A stretch of DNA of 64,000 nt from Acrasis kona (taxonomy: Eukaryota; Heterolobosea; Eutetramitea; Acrasida; Acrasidae). Of the stretch, positions 32,454 to 42,498 are shown piece after piece. Location: positions 21,988 through 85,987 of the forward strand of contig JAOPGA020000204.1 of the NCBI GenBank assembly GCA_026419775.2, in the 5' to 3' direction. Position 1 is the stretch's first letter, and every line of letters begins with the position of its first letter. Under the pieces are notes generated by a model. It did not search any database, was not told the origin of the DNA, and saw only the letters and a list, made by a program, of their open reading frames with translations. Both the position numbers and the translations under genes were made by a program.

Positions 32454-33405
32454 ATGATAACAACCGTCAGCGAAATCACGGTAGATGAGGCTGAGTGCCT
32501 GAAGAAGACTGAGGGGCCAGAGAAAAAGGAGAACATCCACAAATTCGCCAAAGTGAAAACAGAGAGAAGTAAGCAGTTAGCCGACGGGTACTCGAATGAA
32601 AAGCGTATGATGGAAATTACCAGCATATCTTTGTTCGCATGCTTCTTCTTTTATAACGTGTATATCATTTTTCCATATATCAACTCCACAACAGCAGCGC
32701 TAATGTTGTTGGTTGCTGTTGTTGTAGGCATGTTGATGGCAGACTTTGTAAGTGGTGTCATTCACTGGGCCGCAGACACGTGGGGAACGACAGAATGGGC
32801 TTTTGTAAGATTTTTTTTGCACGTTTCTAACGACCCTAGGTTGGTAACACTTTTATCCGTTCATTTAGAGAGCATCACATTGATCCAGCCGCCATAACAA
32901 GACATGATTGGATCGAAACTAACGGAGATAACGCTCTTGTATCCATCTTCTTCCTATTACCTCCACACATTATTAATCTATTATTCTATGGTTCATTACC
33001 AGTTCCAGGCATGAAGTTGGACAACTTCCAATTATTCACACTTATATTCAACGTTACATTTAGTTTGTTCATTGCATTCACTAATCAAGTAAGTCTCAAA
33101 AAAATAAATGTTTTAATCATTACTAGTTCCACAAATGGGCCCACTCACCTATCCAACCAACCATTGTGAGAAAAATGCAAGAATATGGTTTGATTCTATC
33201 ACGCCAGAATCACTTGGTTCACCACAAGTCACCCTTCGACTGCTACTATTGCATAACTACCGGATGGTTAAATCCATTCTTAACAAGAATAGAGTTTTGG
33301 AGACGGTTTGAGGAACTTATCAGCTACACCACAGGGTTGCTACCAAGAAGCGACGACATGAAGTGGAACGACCACATTGACTTGTTAAAGGATAAGAAGA
33401 AATAA
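32454..33405 (+). CDS. PEDS1: Kua/TMEM189-type plasmanylethanolamine desaturase
   Basis: Three exons: 32454-32804, 32840-33088, 33127-33405 (introns 35 and 38 nt), 292 residues. Kua enzymes are ER membrane desaturases; PEDS1 makes the vinyl-ether bond of plasmalogens, while plant FAD4 acts on plastid lipids. The His-box array is complete: [37 protein letters not shown] and [20 protein letters not shown]. Three to four membrane spans are visible. All His boxes in exons 2 and 3 depend on the splices, which supports the model. The substrate is inferred from family, not shown. Confidence 0.93.
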
Positions 33406-33416
33406 ATTTATATATT

Positions 33417-34466
33417 TTACAATACAAGAACTGATAATAGAACCAATGAAATCCATCCTAGAGTACTCCAATCCCGTTTCAATAAACTACTTCCGCTCAC
33501 AGTGTCGGATCCAGAAGCGGCTTCTCTTTGTGATTCAGGTAAAGGTTTGGTTTCGATCTGAGAGGTGTCAGAGTTTGAACTTGTAGTAACCGCATTAACC
33601 AAGACGGCTGGTGGATTGTTACCAAGACTGGTTGGATTCCTCAATCCGCTCAGGTTGGATATTTGTGTGTTGATCCAAGGTACGAAGGCACTCACTTTAG
33701 TATAAACTGCAAACTCATCATCACCTTTTCCACAATCAGAAGGCCCATAACTAACGATTCCAACGCTACACCATTCACCATCAACTTTGACGGAAATTGA
33801 TCCTCCAGAGTCACCTTCGCAACTATTAATGTTAATGATTTACATGAAGAAAAATGCTTACGTGTCAGTTGGAGCACCTGCAACCATACATATTTGTGTT
33901 AAGGGATTGTAGATTGCTCCGAATTGTTGTGCACAGTTTTTGTTATCTGCTACTGTGATTTCTGTGAATAAAAGATTACTAGAGGACCTTCCTACCTCTG
34001 TAAATCCCCAACCACTTGCTGAAAGTTTGACACCCTGTGCGGGATTTCCGGTGGCTATGCTCAATGCACTGGTGGTATTGTCAAAGGTGAGGGGATTATA
34101 AAGTTGTAGTATGGCAATGTCATTTTGTAAATTTTGACGGCTAAAACTCTGGTGATACGTGTAGTGGCTAACATATGCTAATTTCTTGCTTGGTACGGAT
34201 CTGATTCCTATTGTTCCAGAAACGATGGTAATCGTGCTGACTCCGCTGTAAGCAACGCAATGTGCTGCCGTTAAAATGTGTCTATTGTTGATGATTGCAC
34301 CTCCGCACGAAAAAACTCCTTGAGAAGCTGTTATTTGAACGAAAACCTGATACGGGAATTGTCCTAGTGATGCTGGCGTCCCACCTGCAATGCGAATTGA
34401 TCTCTGTGAGCACACGAATGAGATAATCATGCATAGTAATAGTGTGAAGGCCAATGGTATCCTCAT
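33417..34466 (-). CDS. Membrane-anchored trypsin-like serine protease (S1A)
   Basis: Two exons, 33862-34466 and 33417-33822 (39-nt intron), 336 residues. The start at 34466 gives a clean signal peptide (MRIPLAFTLLLCMIISFVCS). Activation would cut RI-AGG (25/26). The triad is His69 (TAAHC), Asp116 (NDIAIL) and Ser207 (CEGDSGG). Asp201, six before the serine, corresponds to trypsin Asp189 and predicts cleavage after Lys/Arg. The catalytic serine lies in exon 2, right after the splice. A Ser/Thr-rich C-terminal extension ends in a hydrophobic stretch (WISLVLLSVLVL), suggesting a GPI or tail anchor. Convergent with PEDS1, with 11 bp between stops. Confidence 0.92.
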
Positions 34467-35128
34467 CGTAGTAATTTTTGTGTTGTCTTGTAAAGTTTTA
34501 TTTTTATTCAAAGTTGCCCTCTTCAAGATAAACGTTTTCCGCGCAGCAACCGGTTGTGAATCCTTTGATCAAATTGATTCATGAGGTCGAATGATTAAAT
34601 TGACTATTCATATTTATAAAGGGGCATAGATGTATGGCGCAAGTTTGCATCAATACCATACTTGAGATAAAGTACTTTTTAAAGTTAAGAGGCGGTGGAA
34701 ATGTTTCAATCTCTGTTCTTTGACATTGAAAAGTTGACAATAAAGCCAAACTGTCGCAAAGATTTCTTTATTTTTTTTATTAAATAAATCCTCTTAACAT
34801 GTTTTTTTGTCTTTTTGGATCTTTGATTGATTTTGCTGAACAATTTGACACTGGTTCAGAAAAGATGTGAGTTTGATTAACGTTGCAATCTAGAGAAAAA
34901 GCAATAACGAGATGTGATTGTATGTATTGTGTATTTTGACCCTAATCTTCTCCGTTGTACGTCCGTCTTCTCCAGCCTCGCACCGCTCTACATCTTAGGT
35001 CTTCAAAGTATGGCAATGCTATCTTCCAGTCCAAGAAACTGTACTTCCTCTATTTACTCCCCTCTTTCAATTTTACATAGTTGTGTGATTTGAAAATATT
35101 GCCATAAATAGAAGAGTTTACAGTAACA
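34467..35128. promoter_or_regulatory. Divergent upstream region of two secreted-protein genes
   Basis: About 660 bp between the trypsin gene (minus) and the surface-protein gene at 35129 (plus). It contains a TATA-like CATAAATA (35103-35110) 19 nt before the ATG at 35129, a TTTATAAATA-type box on the minus strand near 34610-34620, and one copy of a dispersed 50-bp repeat (34644-34695). Confidence 0.45.
34644..34695 (+). repeat. Dispersed about 50-bp repeat, copy 1
   Basis: Shares the core ACTTGAGAyAAAGTACTTTT and a following GAGGCGG with 36900-36949. The copies are 2.2 kb apart in the same orientation, both outside coding sequence. Confidence 0.75.
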
Positions 35129-36406
35129 ATGCACATTATTTCAATTTTGCTATGCTCATTAGCCCTAGTGTTGGCCCAAACAGAGAGACAAGTCGAAAGA
35201 TTCAATGATTAGATATACATTCCCAGTAATAATAACCAGTACTCCACCTTTGACGTCAAGTCGCTCAATTACATTGCTGAAGAACCACTACCAATACCAT
35301 CTTTTGTGGTTTCGTGGAAGTATGATTCTGATGGTCTCCATAGAATATATAACTTTACAAATTCAAATAACGCCATGTACCAGTTCAATGGGCACCTTGA
35401 CACTTATAAACAAAAAGAAGATATCCTGTACATCATGTTTTCACTTGTTTACAAAAATATCACCGAAGAACATACCCTCCAATATGCTGTCCGTGTTAAC
35501 ACTACCACTATGGCCCCGATTCAACCAGAAACCGAAATATATCGTACACAATCAAATAAATTTGGATATAAATGGAATGGTATTCTAGTAGCATTTTTTG
35601 TTGGAGAAACGTTAATCAAGTATGACTTTATGGATGGTTCTCTTATCAGCATCTACAACCTACCAGTTCAATACGTTTCCCGGGAATACAGTACTAGTTT
35701 CACCTACGTGACCACTAAAAATCAAAAAGAATACGTTGTTTACCACTCTGAAAAGAACGTCATTACCAAGTGGAACATCATAAACAACACTTTTGTAGAA
35801 TGTGATGCAATCATCAAGACACGATCAAATTATATCAATAATGACCAAAGCAGAAAGATTAAATACTTTAGTGGATCTTACACGTTCTTATTCGATGATG
35901 AAGAAATGGGATACTTTGCACCTATTATTTTTTCCTCTGATTCAAATCCAGGTTGTAGTACAGGTGGACTAGCAGAAGGGGGACTAGGAGATGCTTGGGG
36001 TATTATCGATCCAGAGACCTTTCAAATGATCAAATTTGTACTAATGCCAAATGTAACCTATACAGTTTGTTGGGATACAAATTTTAAACTCGGTATTAAA
36101 GGCAATACTATTTATAATATCTTTTATGCTAGAGACATAAAAGGGCCATATGTTTATAAAAGATACCATATTTTGTATAGTTACACACTTCATGATACTT
36201 GCATCAAGAGAGTGGACTCTCGTGATCCTAAAAGTATTACCTGTCTCAGTATAGATAAATACATTGGGAGGCCCAACCCAACAACATTTGGATCATGCCA
36301 ATTACCTGAAAAAAATAACAAAGTCACTAGTCTAGCGTCACAAACTGTTGGATTATTAGGAACTGTATTGGTAGCTTTGATGTTGCAAAAACTACTTTTT
36401 TATTGA
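35129..36406 (+). pseudogene. Secreted GPI-type surface protein interrupted by one in-frame TAG
   Basis: The ATG at 35129 opens a signal peptide (MHIISILLCSLALVLAQ). The same frame continues to 36406, but codon 28 is TAG (35210-35212). Apart from that it encodes about 425 residues of beta-strand-rich ectodomain with several N-glycosylation sites, ending in a hydrophobic GPI-like tail (VGLLGTVLVALMLQKLLFY). Removing 45 nt from 35168 as an intron would delete the TAG in frame but damage the signal peptide, and a 21-nt intron would be far below the local size range. Either a nonsense mutation, a base error or readthrough. TAG serves as a true stop in the MAP kinase gene, so general reassignment is unlikely. 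Family unknown. Confidence 0.65.
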
Positions 36407-36665
36407 TATTTGAAATAAGCTTGAATTATAAACAACTTTATTCACAAACAATCATAAATGATGTCCACAACGACGAACCTTCGATCAAAATTGAGCTATT
36501 ATTTGCTGGTGCCTTGCCTTCACTATTGTGATATTCTATACTATATTGCTTTCTTCTTGTCCCAAAGTCAAATTTTTTTATCTTTAAAATTGATGTGTTG
36601 GTAAGAATATATATTGCGTCCTATAATTTGAGCCATTTTTTAACCACACATTGTACTCATCACGT

Positions 36666-36892
36666 ATGTCATCTCGCAATATGTTAGTAACCGCCACATT
36701 TCCTGTATGTGTTCAACAAACGTTCACATGAACAAGACCTTTTTAAAAATGGAGAAGAAAGGTTTACAACATAATTTTTACAATGTCATCTTATCTCGCT
36801 GTTCAGAAGAAGAGACATTCGAGAATGTTGTCGTAGATGCTGATGAGATGATGTATTTTAAAGAGTATTTGAATGGCATTGTTGTACTTTAA
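36666..36892 (+). CDS. Possible small two-exon protein
   Basis: ATG 36666 reads 13 codons, then GTATGT...AACAAG (36705-36736, 32 nt) could be an intron joining in phase to a frame ending at 36892, for about 64 residues (including YNVILSRCSEEETFENVVVD). The intron would be slightly shorter than any other here. No family is recognised. Confidence 0.3.
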
Positions 36893-36899
36893 CAGCGAC

Positions 36900-36949
36900 T
36901 TTACATCAACATTACTTGAGACAAAGTACTTTTTATATCAGAGAGGCGG
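36900..36949 (+). repeat. Dispersed about 50-bp repeat, copy 2
   Basis: Partner of 34644-34695. It lies between the small frame ending at 36892 and the 3' end of the minus-strand gene at 36993. Confidence 0.75.
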
Positions 36950-36992
36950 AAGATATAAGCAGGATGTATAAATGAAAAAGAATAGATATTTA

Positions 36993-38195
36993 TTAAGCAC
37001 TCACAGCGATGTTTAAATTATTGGTCAAGTTGACATTTGTACAAACTCTCATGTCAAAAGAAAGACTTTGAGACAAAACACTTCGTTTGGTTGTTCTCGA
37101 TAGAGGAGGTTCTGTTCTTATAATTTGTTCTGGCGCATCAACCATTGGTTCAGGTAAATAGGGAATGCATATTGCTGGGATAGTAACAGTAGGAGCAGGA
37201 GTGGGGTTCGGAGTTGAATCTGTGCAGGTTGTGGTTCCACATGAGCAGACGTGACAACTTTTCGATGGTGATTGGAATAAAATTTGATTACCTGACGCAA
37301 TAACATTGATTCTGCTTGTTGTCTGTGCTAATAATCCCAAGTTAATGTTCAATCCGAGGTTCAATAGTCCTAATATGTTGACTTGAGCTGCAGCATTGAT
37401 GACATTGAATCTGTCTAGATCGATTTGGGCCATTTGCAAAGCGCCTTGTGCTGTTTGACTGGCTATGGTCAACAAGTTAGTGTTGCATGCATCACGTACT
37501 ACTGATAATGCACCATTTAACCCAATTCTTATACTTGAAAATGCCGTGACAACTCCACTATTGTAAGTGTATCTGTTAATTGAACCGCTTTGAGATGTAT
37601 AAATGTAGTTGGAGTCGGCAAAGATCGGTGAACCGACAAGTGATGGGCATAGTAGGCAAGACCTGATTGTAGATACAGATCCAAAGTTGATTGGATCAAC
37701 TATTGAAATAGAGCTACCTGATGCAAGCACCAACTTTCCGTTCGATGAACCTATCAATGAGTTTGATGAAGCAGTGCAAGCTGGGCTTCCAATTACTGAT
37801 AGTGTAGCGCAGCTTAATGCAGTGAAGCAATTGTCTTGGGACAAGAATATATTTTCAGACGAAACTGCTGACACAATAGACCCAGTAGAGATCGTAATAC
37901 TTCTTAAGGACGATCCAGTCAACATGTCAACTACAGCCAATGTGTTAACATTGTTTCTAATACCAGTTACAACAACAATGTTCGCACCCTCACCAACTAC
38001 TGCAGAAGTTGGAGTAAAAGGAATGGTACAAGTGCTGGCTACTTGTCCTGTTGCAGTGACCGTCTTGACGACCACTGATGTTGTATCAAAATGATAAAAA
38101 TTTCCATCTCCACGTCCAAGAGTGAAACTCTTTGCAGTCACAACCTCAAGCAACAAAACAGCCACCACAAAAAGACAACAAAAAACTCTTCTCAT
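36993..38195 (-). CDS. Secreted beta-propeller-like protein with Cys-rich C-terminal module
   Basis: 400 residues with signal peptide MRRVFCCLFVVAVLLLEVVTA. Residues about 25-300 are repeated four-strand-like units as in the 15646-17169 protein, followed by a short CHVCSCGTTTC module and a PTPAPTV linker, the same order as that protein. Unlike it, the C-terminus lacks an obvious GPI stretch (ends NLTNNLNIAVSA), so it may be soluble. A TATAAAAA box lies on the minus strand at 38235-38242, about 40 nt upstream of the ATG. Family unknown. Confidence 0.78.
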   Translation of the reverse strand: MRRVFCCLFVVAVLLLEVVTAKSFTLGRGDGNFYHFDTTSVVVKTVTATGQVASTCTIPFTPTSAVVGEGANIVVVTGIRNNVNTLAVVDMLTGSSLRSITISTGSIVSAVSSENIFLSQDNCFTALSCATLSVIGSPACTASSNSLIGSSNGKLVLASGSSISIVDPINFGSVSTIRSCLLCPSLVGSPIFADSNYIYTSQSGSINRYTYNSGVVTAFSSIRIGLNGALSVVRDACNTNLLTIASQTAQGALQMAQIDLDRFNVINAAAQVNILGLLNLGLNINLGLLAQTTSRINVIASGNQILFQSPSKSCHVCSCGTTTCTDSTPNPTPAPTVTIPAICIPYLPEPMVDAPEQIIRTEPPLSRTTKRSVLSQSLSFDMRVCTNVNLTNNLNIAVSA

Positions 38196-38338
38196 TATTT
38201 AATTTTAATATCACAAATAAAACCTTAATCCTTCTTTTTATAATCCATCCATCAAAAATGAACAGGTCTCACTTCCATAAATATTCAAAAAAAACAAACA
38301 TCAATAATTACAATAAAAAAATCAAAAGAATTAATTTT

Positions 38339-41300
38339 TTATTTTTGTGTTGCATTTTGTTTTAATCTAGAAATAACCACCGTACCACCACCACCACTAT
38401 TATCCACATATAACGCCTGTCTTTTAGACTGTACAATTCTAGTTTTTGATTTTGGTGCAACAACACCTATAGGTGCAGCATTAACCAACCTAGGAAGTAC
38501 AGAAGACCCATTTTGCACATCTAATTTTTTTACAAACATTTGAGAATCAGTTTTTACAGTATTACCACTGCTATTACTATTTATTAAATTATTATTATTA
38601 TTACTACTACTACTTCCATTACCACTACTACTACTACTACTACTACTACCAGTTGTAATAATCACCACGCTCTTTTTATTACCTCCACCACCACCTCCTC
38701 CTCCAATGTTATTACCAGGAGAAGGAGATCTAGAGATGATATTCAAATTGCTCAATGAACTAGTAGCACCACTATGATGATGATGATGATGACTGGTAGT
38801 AGATCCACCAGCAACGCTACTGTTGTAAATGTTATTTACCAAATCATCATAGCTCTTTTTTGGTCTTACTTGCTGTATTAATTGACCATTACAAGCAGCT
38901 CTTCTTCTAGCTGACATGATGGCAGCGGTAGCTGAGCTACTATTAGGTGCTTTCGCACCGTTATTGTTACTCACTACAGTAACCGCGCTTTTGGAGGGTC
39001 TTATTCTACTTATACTAAATGTGGTGGGCACCGAATCATCTTCGATGGTTGTAACCGCTACGGGACTACATACGTCGAATGAACGATGTTGTTGATTGGT
39101 GGTGGTCGTGTTGGTAGCGGTGGTTGGCGAAGAAGAAGCTTCTATGGTGGCGGTTGCATTTAATTTCGAAATTTCTTGATCCATCAAATCACCAAATTTG
39201 AAATCCAAATCCTCATCTTCCTCTTCGTCGTCTTCTTCATCTTCGCTTTCGAATTTGAAATTGTATTGAATGTCATCATCGGTCATGTACCGAATTACTG
39301 ATTTACCATCCGATTGGTATTGTAATGACGACGATTGTTGTTGTTGACCTCTTCTTGTTGTATTTCGATAATGTATGATTCCATCATCTGTTAATGATCC
39401 TCGATCTTCAAATTCTAAATTTCGAAATTTTGATGAGGACGATGGGGACGATGGCGACATGTTTCCGTACAAGTTGGATGAATGGTGAATGTGATGGTTG
39501 GAATGATGGTGATGATGGGAATGATGTGAATTATTATGATTTGGATTTGTGGTGGGTGATGATGTTGTTGGATTGGTTGAGGTGGTGGTGGTGATGATTA
39601 GATGATTTGATTTGTCGTGTAGTTGATTTATTGTAATGATTTTCTTTTTCTTCTTTTTTTTTGTAATCGTCAACTCTTTTGATTTTTTGGAAGATCGGGT
39701 AGAAGGTGCTGATGATGGTTGTTGTTGCGATTGAGATTGCAATGGGAATGGAACGTCGATTAATTTTGTTGATTTCAGTTTTTTAAATTTCTTTTCTGGT
39801 GATGTCATTAATGATGTGGTTGATGGATTTAAAGTGTTGACTTCGAGTGATGGGTTGGTTGTGGTCGTCGTAAGAATCTTTTTCTTCTTTTTCTTCTTTT
39901 CTGGAATGGGAGTTGGGTTGGATGATGCGTTTGATGTAGATGAGATCAAAGTATGTACATTTTTTTTGGTTTCCTTCTTGCTGGAATCTAATGTTTTCTC
40001 CTTTGTAACGTCCTTCTTCTTTCTTCTCTTCTTTCGTTTCTTTTTTCGTTTTTTTCCATCGTCGTCGGACCGGTCTTCACTTCCGCTTGAGTCATCATTG
40101 CCACTCACTTCTCCGTCGCTTGTTGGTGGTGTAATTGGATAAAGTAGTTCTAATTCGCGAATGACTTGCTTGACGCGTGTTTGGTCTGGATCGCAATAGT
40201 CAAGAATGGACTCGCAGAAAAAGTGACCCATTTGTTCCAAGTGGCGTGTGTTGAAATGCCTTTCTGAATTTCTACCAAAGTCGGGTCCGCAGAATGAAGC
40301 CTCTAAAGTGTAAGAGTTGACGAGACCGAATTCTTTGAATAAAACAACTCTTGCGGTCGATTCCTTACTTCTTTGTATGCTAAAGTTACAATCTTGAAAG
40401 GAGAAGTTGTGTGAAATTTTCCAAAGGATGCGCGGAAACACTCTTGGCGCTAATCTCTTTTCTGGGGTGGATGATTTTTCGTGGCAGCCGTACATGAAAA
40501 TGTTCTTCTTTCTACTGTGTCCGTGGAAATCACAGGATAGAATCACTTCGCGATCTTCCATGAAGCGCTTTACCATTTGTTTGGTATGGTGTATGGTAGG
40601 ACAAAGTTTTGGATTGCAATCGTTCCATCTTCTGTTTAGATCGAAACCTGCCAATGAACATCTATAATTTCCATTAATGACACCATCTGGGTTGAGCATG
40701 GGCACAATCTTGAACACAAAGTTGTCACGCAGGATTTTAGCGTCTAGACTAGGGCCGGTTAGAAAATCAATTACTCCCTTCATCATCCAAGAAGCATTAC
40801 TTTCGCCCGGATGGACTCTTGCTGATATGACAACACCTTTTCTATTTTTAAGGGATTGAGGATCGCACATGAACGAAGTAATCGTGAGCAGATCACAATT
40901 GTTACCAGCTAATGTTTGACAAAGTGTTCTCCTCCGGAACAACTTTCGTCTCACTGAATCGTTTTCAAGGGAATTTAAATAGTTTTGTAGATTTGTATAC
41001 GTATAAGGATAACAATACGAAAAGTAATAAGTATCATTGTCATTATCAAAGAATTGACTCCACGTAAATGTATAAAAGTACCCCGACTTGCGCTTAATGT
41101 TGTTTTGATAATAACAAATATCTACTCCACTTCTGTACCAGCCTCGTAAATTCCGCGATGCATCATACTCTGAATAGGCGAGAGGCTTCATGCCATAATT
41201 ATAAAGACTGTCTCCCTTCACTAGGTTGATAATGTTAAACTTGTATTTGATGCCTTTCCGAGCATTTTTGACAGAAAAGTAGAACCACTGTGTGTGTCCT

Positions 41301-42037
41301 TTTGTGTTTACATCAAACTTCAAAATCAAATCATACTCGTACTCGTATACTTGTATCGCCCGACGCAGGTTTCCGCTTTCGAACCTTGATTCAAAGAACA
41401 ATGTTGTATCTTGGTCGTCTATTGGTACATAATATTGCTTCAGTTCCTGTGGCTTTGGTTGAGCCGAAGAATTGGCGGGGGTTGACTCCGATAATGACGC
41501 TAGGTCAAGGTTGCTTTGGGTAGCTGGTGCAGAATTTGTGTTATGCATTGGGCTAGGATCAATGCAGTCAAATACAACTCTATTTAACAGAGCTGATGGG
41601 TTGTTGATGCGTTGAGCGTCTTCGAGCATTAACCTTGTAAGCAAGCTAGGGGAGTTTTTATTTATTTCTTCTGGTTTGTCAGAAACAATATTAACATGAG
41701 AAGGCCCAGGTGTCTGCATTAGAAGCCCTGTTCCACTAGTTTGTTACATCATGATAGTGATATTCAATTCTTACTTTTTGGGTGTGCAGGTTGTATAAAG
41801 GGGTGACGAAATAAAGTTGGTTGATACTAGTAGCATATCATTATCTAAATTCCTACGATGCATATCACTTGATCTTTCATCAAGCTCGGGCGAGAATAAG
41901 AATTCTTCTACCTTTGATTCTGAATCTTCTATCTCAAACTCCGAAACGTCTGTCTCTTCTTTTTCTTCGTCTTCATCGTATAGATAACTTTTGCATTCGA
42001 TAGTTGTTGTCCCGTTGTTGCTTCCGAAAGAGCTCAT
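38339..42037 (-). CDS. AGBL: Cytosolic carboxypeptidase (tubulin deglutamylase, CCP/AGBL family)
   Basis: Two exons (41775-42037, 38339-41735; 39-nt intron), about 1219 residues; an upstream exon is possible because the frame stays open 5' of the ATG. The M14D catalytic region is complete: YFSYCYPYTYTNL (N-domain), zinc motif ARVHPGESNASW, NPDGVINGNYRCSLAGFDLNR, zinc His in CDFHGHS, and catalytic Glu in YTLEASFCG. CCPs remove polyglutamate from tubulin and other proteins. The C-terminal about 600 residues are low complexity with poly-Lys, His, Ser, Gly and Asn runs. Their presence suggests modified microtubules, as in cilia or centrioles. Confidence 0.92.
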
Positions 42038-42232
42038 GGCTCCTTGCGCATATGAGGATCTCAATAATTGGTTGACCTGTTACAACAAGTAAATTTCAGC
42101 CAAATCTGATTATTGAAGGTTTTTGTCAATTTGAGGTCAATATAAGTCTCATGACTCCTCAATAGGCGCTTTTAAAACGACCAAGAAAATGGAATAACAC
42201 CTTGCAAACATATCAGCTGAGATAAGTCATAA

Positions 42233-42406
42233 GAGTATTTTATACGACCAAAGACTGCTGAGCAGAAGTGGGTGCACGACGACATTTGTAGGAAACAGAA
42301 TGAAGAGTTGAACCAACGACTCCTCAGCAAATACAAAACGGATGAAAAGAAAAGAGCCGCACAGGAGCGTTGGGATAGGCTAGAAACGAGGGTTACTGAT
42401 TATTAA
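42233..42406 (+). other. Coding-like open frame, possible last exon of a small coiled-coil protein
   Basis: A frame open from 42233 to TAA at 42404-42406 reads a charged helix (KQNEELNQRLLSKYKTDEKK, then RAAQERWDRLETRV). There is no ATG; acceptor-like AGs at 42232-42235 could start an exon, but I found no convincing 5' exon. It lies between the divergent CCP and MSH3 genes. Composition is strongly coding-like; identity unknown. Confidence 0.35.
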
Positions 42407-42498
42407 AGCTCAAAATGAGAGATTGTAAAAGATTCAAAAAAAAGTTGGAGCAAAGATCGTACTTGAACTTGAATTTAAACAACAATACAGCAACAGCA

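Noticed and set aside
35168..35212. A 45-nt or 21-nt intron removing the TAG at 35210
   Set aside because: The 45-nt version destroys the signal peptide and has a weak donor; 21 nt is far below the 34-48 nt range of all other introns.
35210..35212. Reassigned TAG codon in this organism
   Set aside because: TAG ends the MAP kinase gene at its expected C-terminus, and no other gene here contains an internal in-frame TAG.
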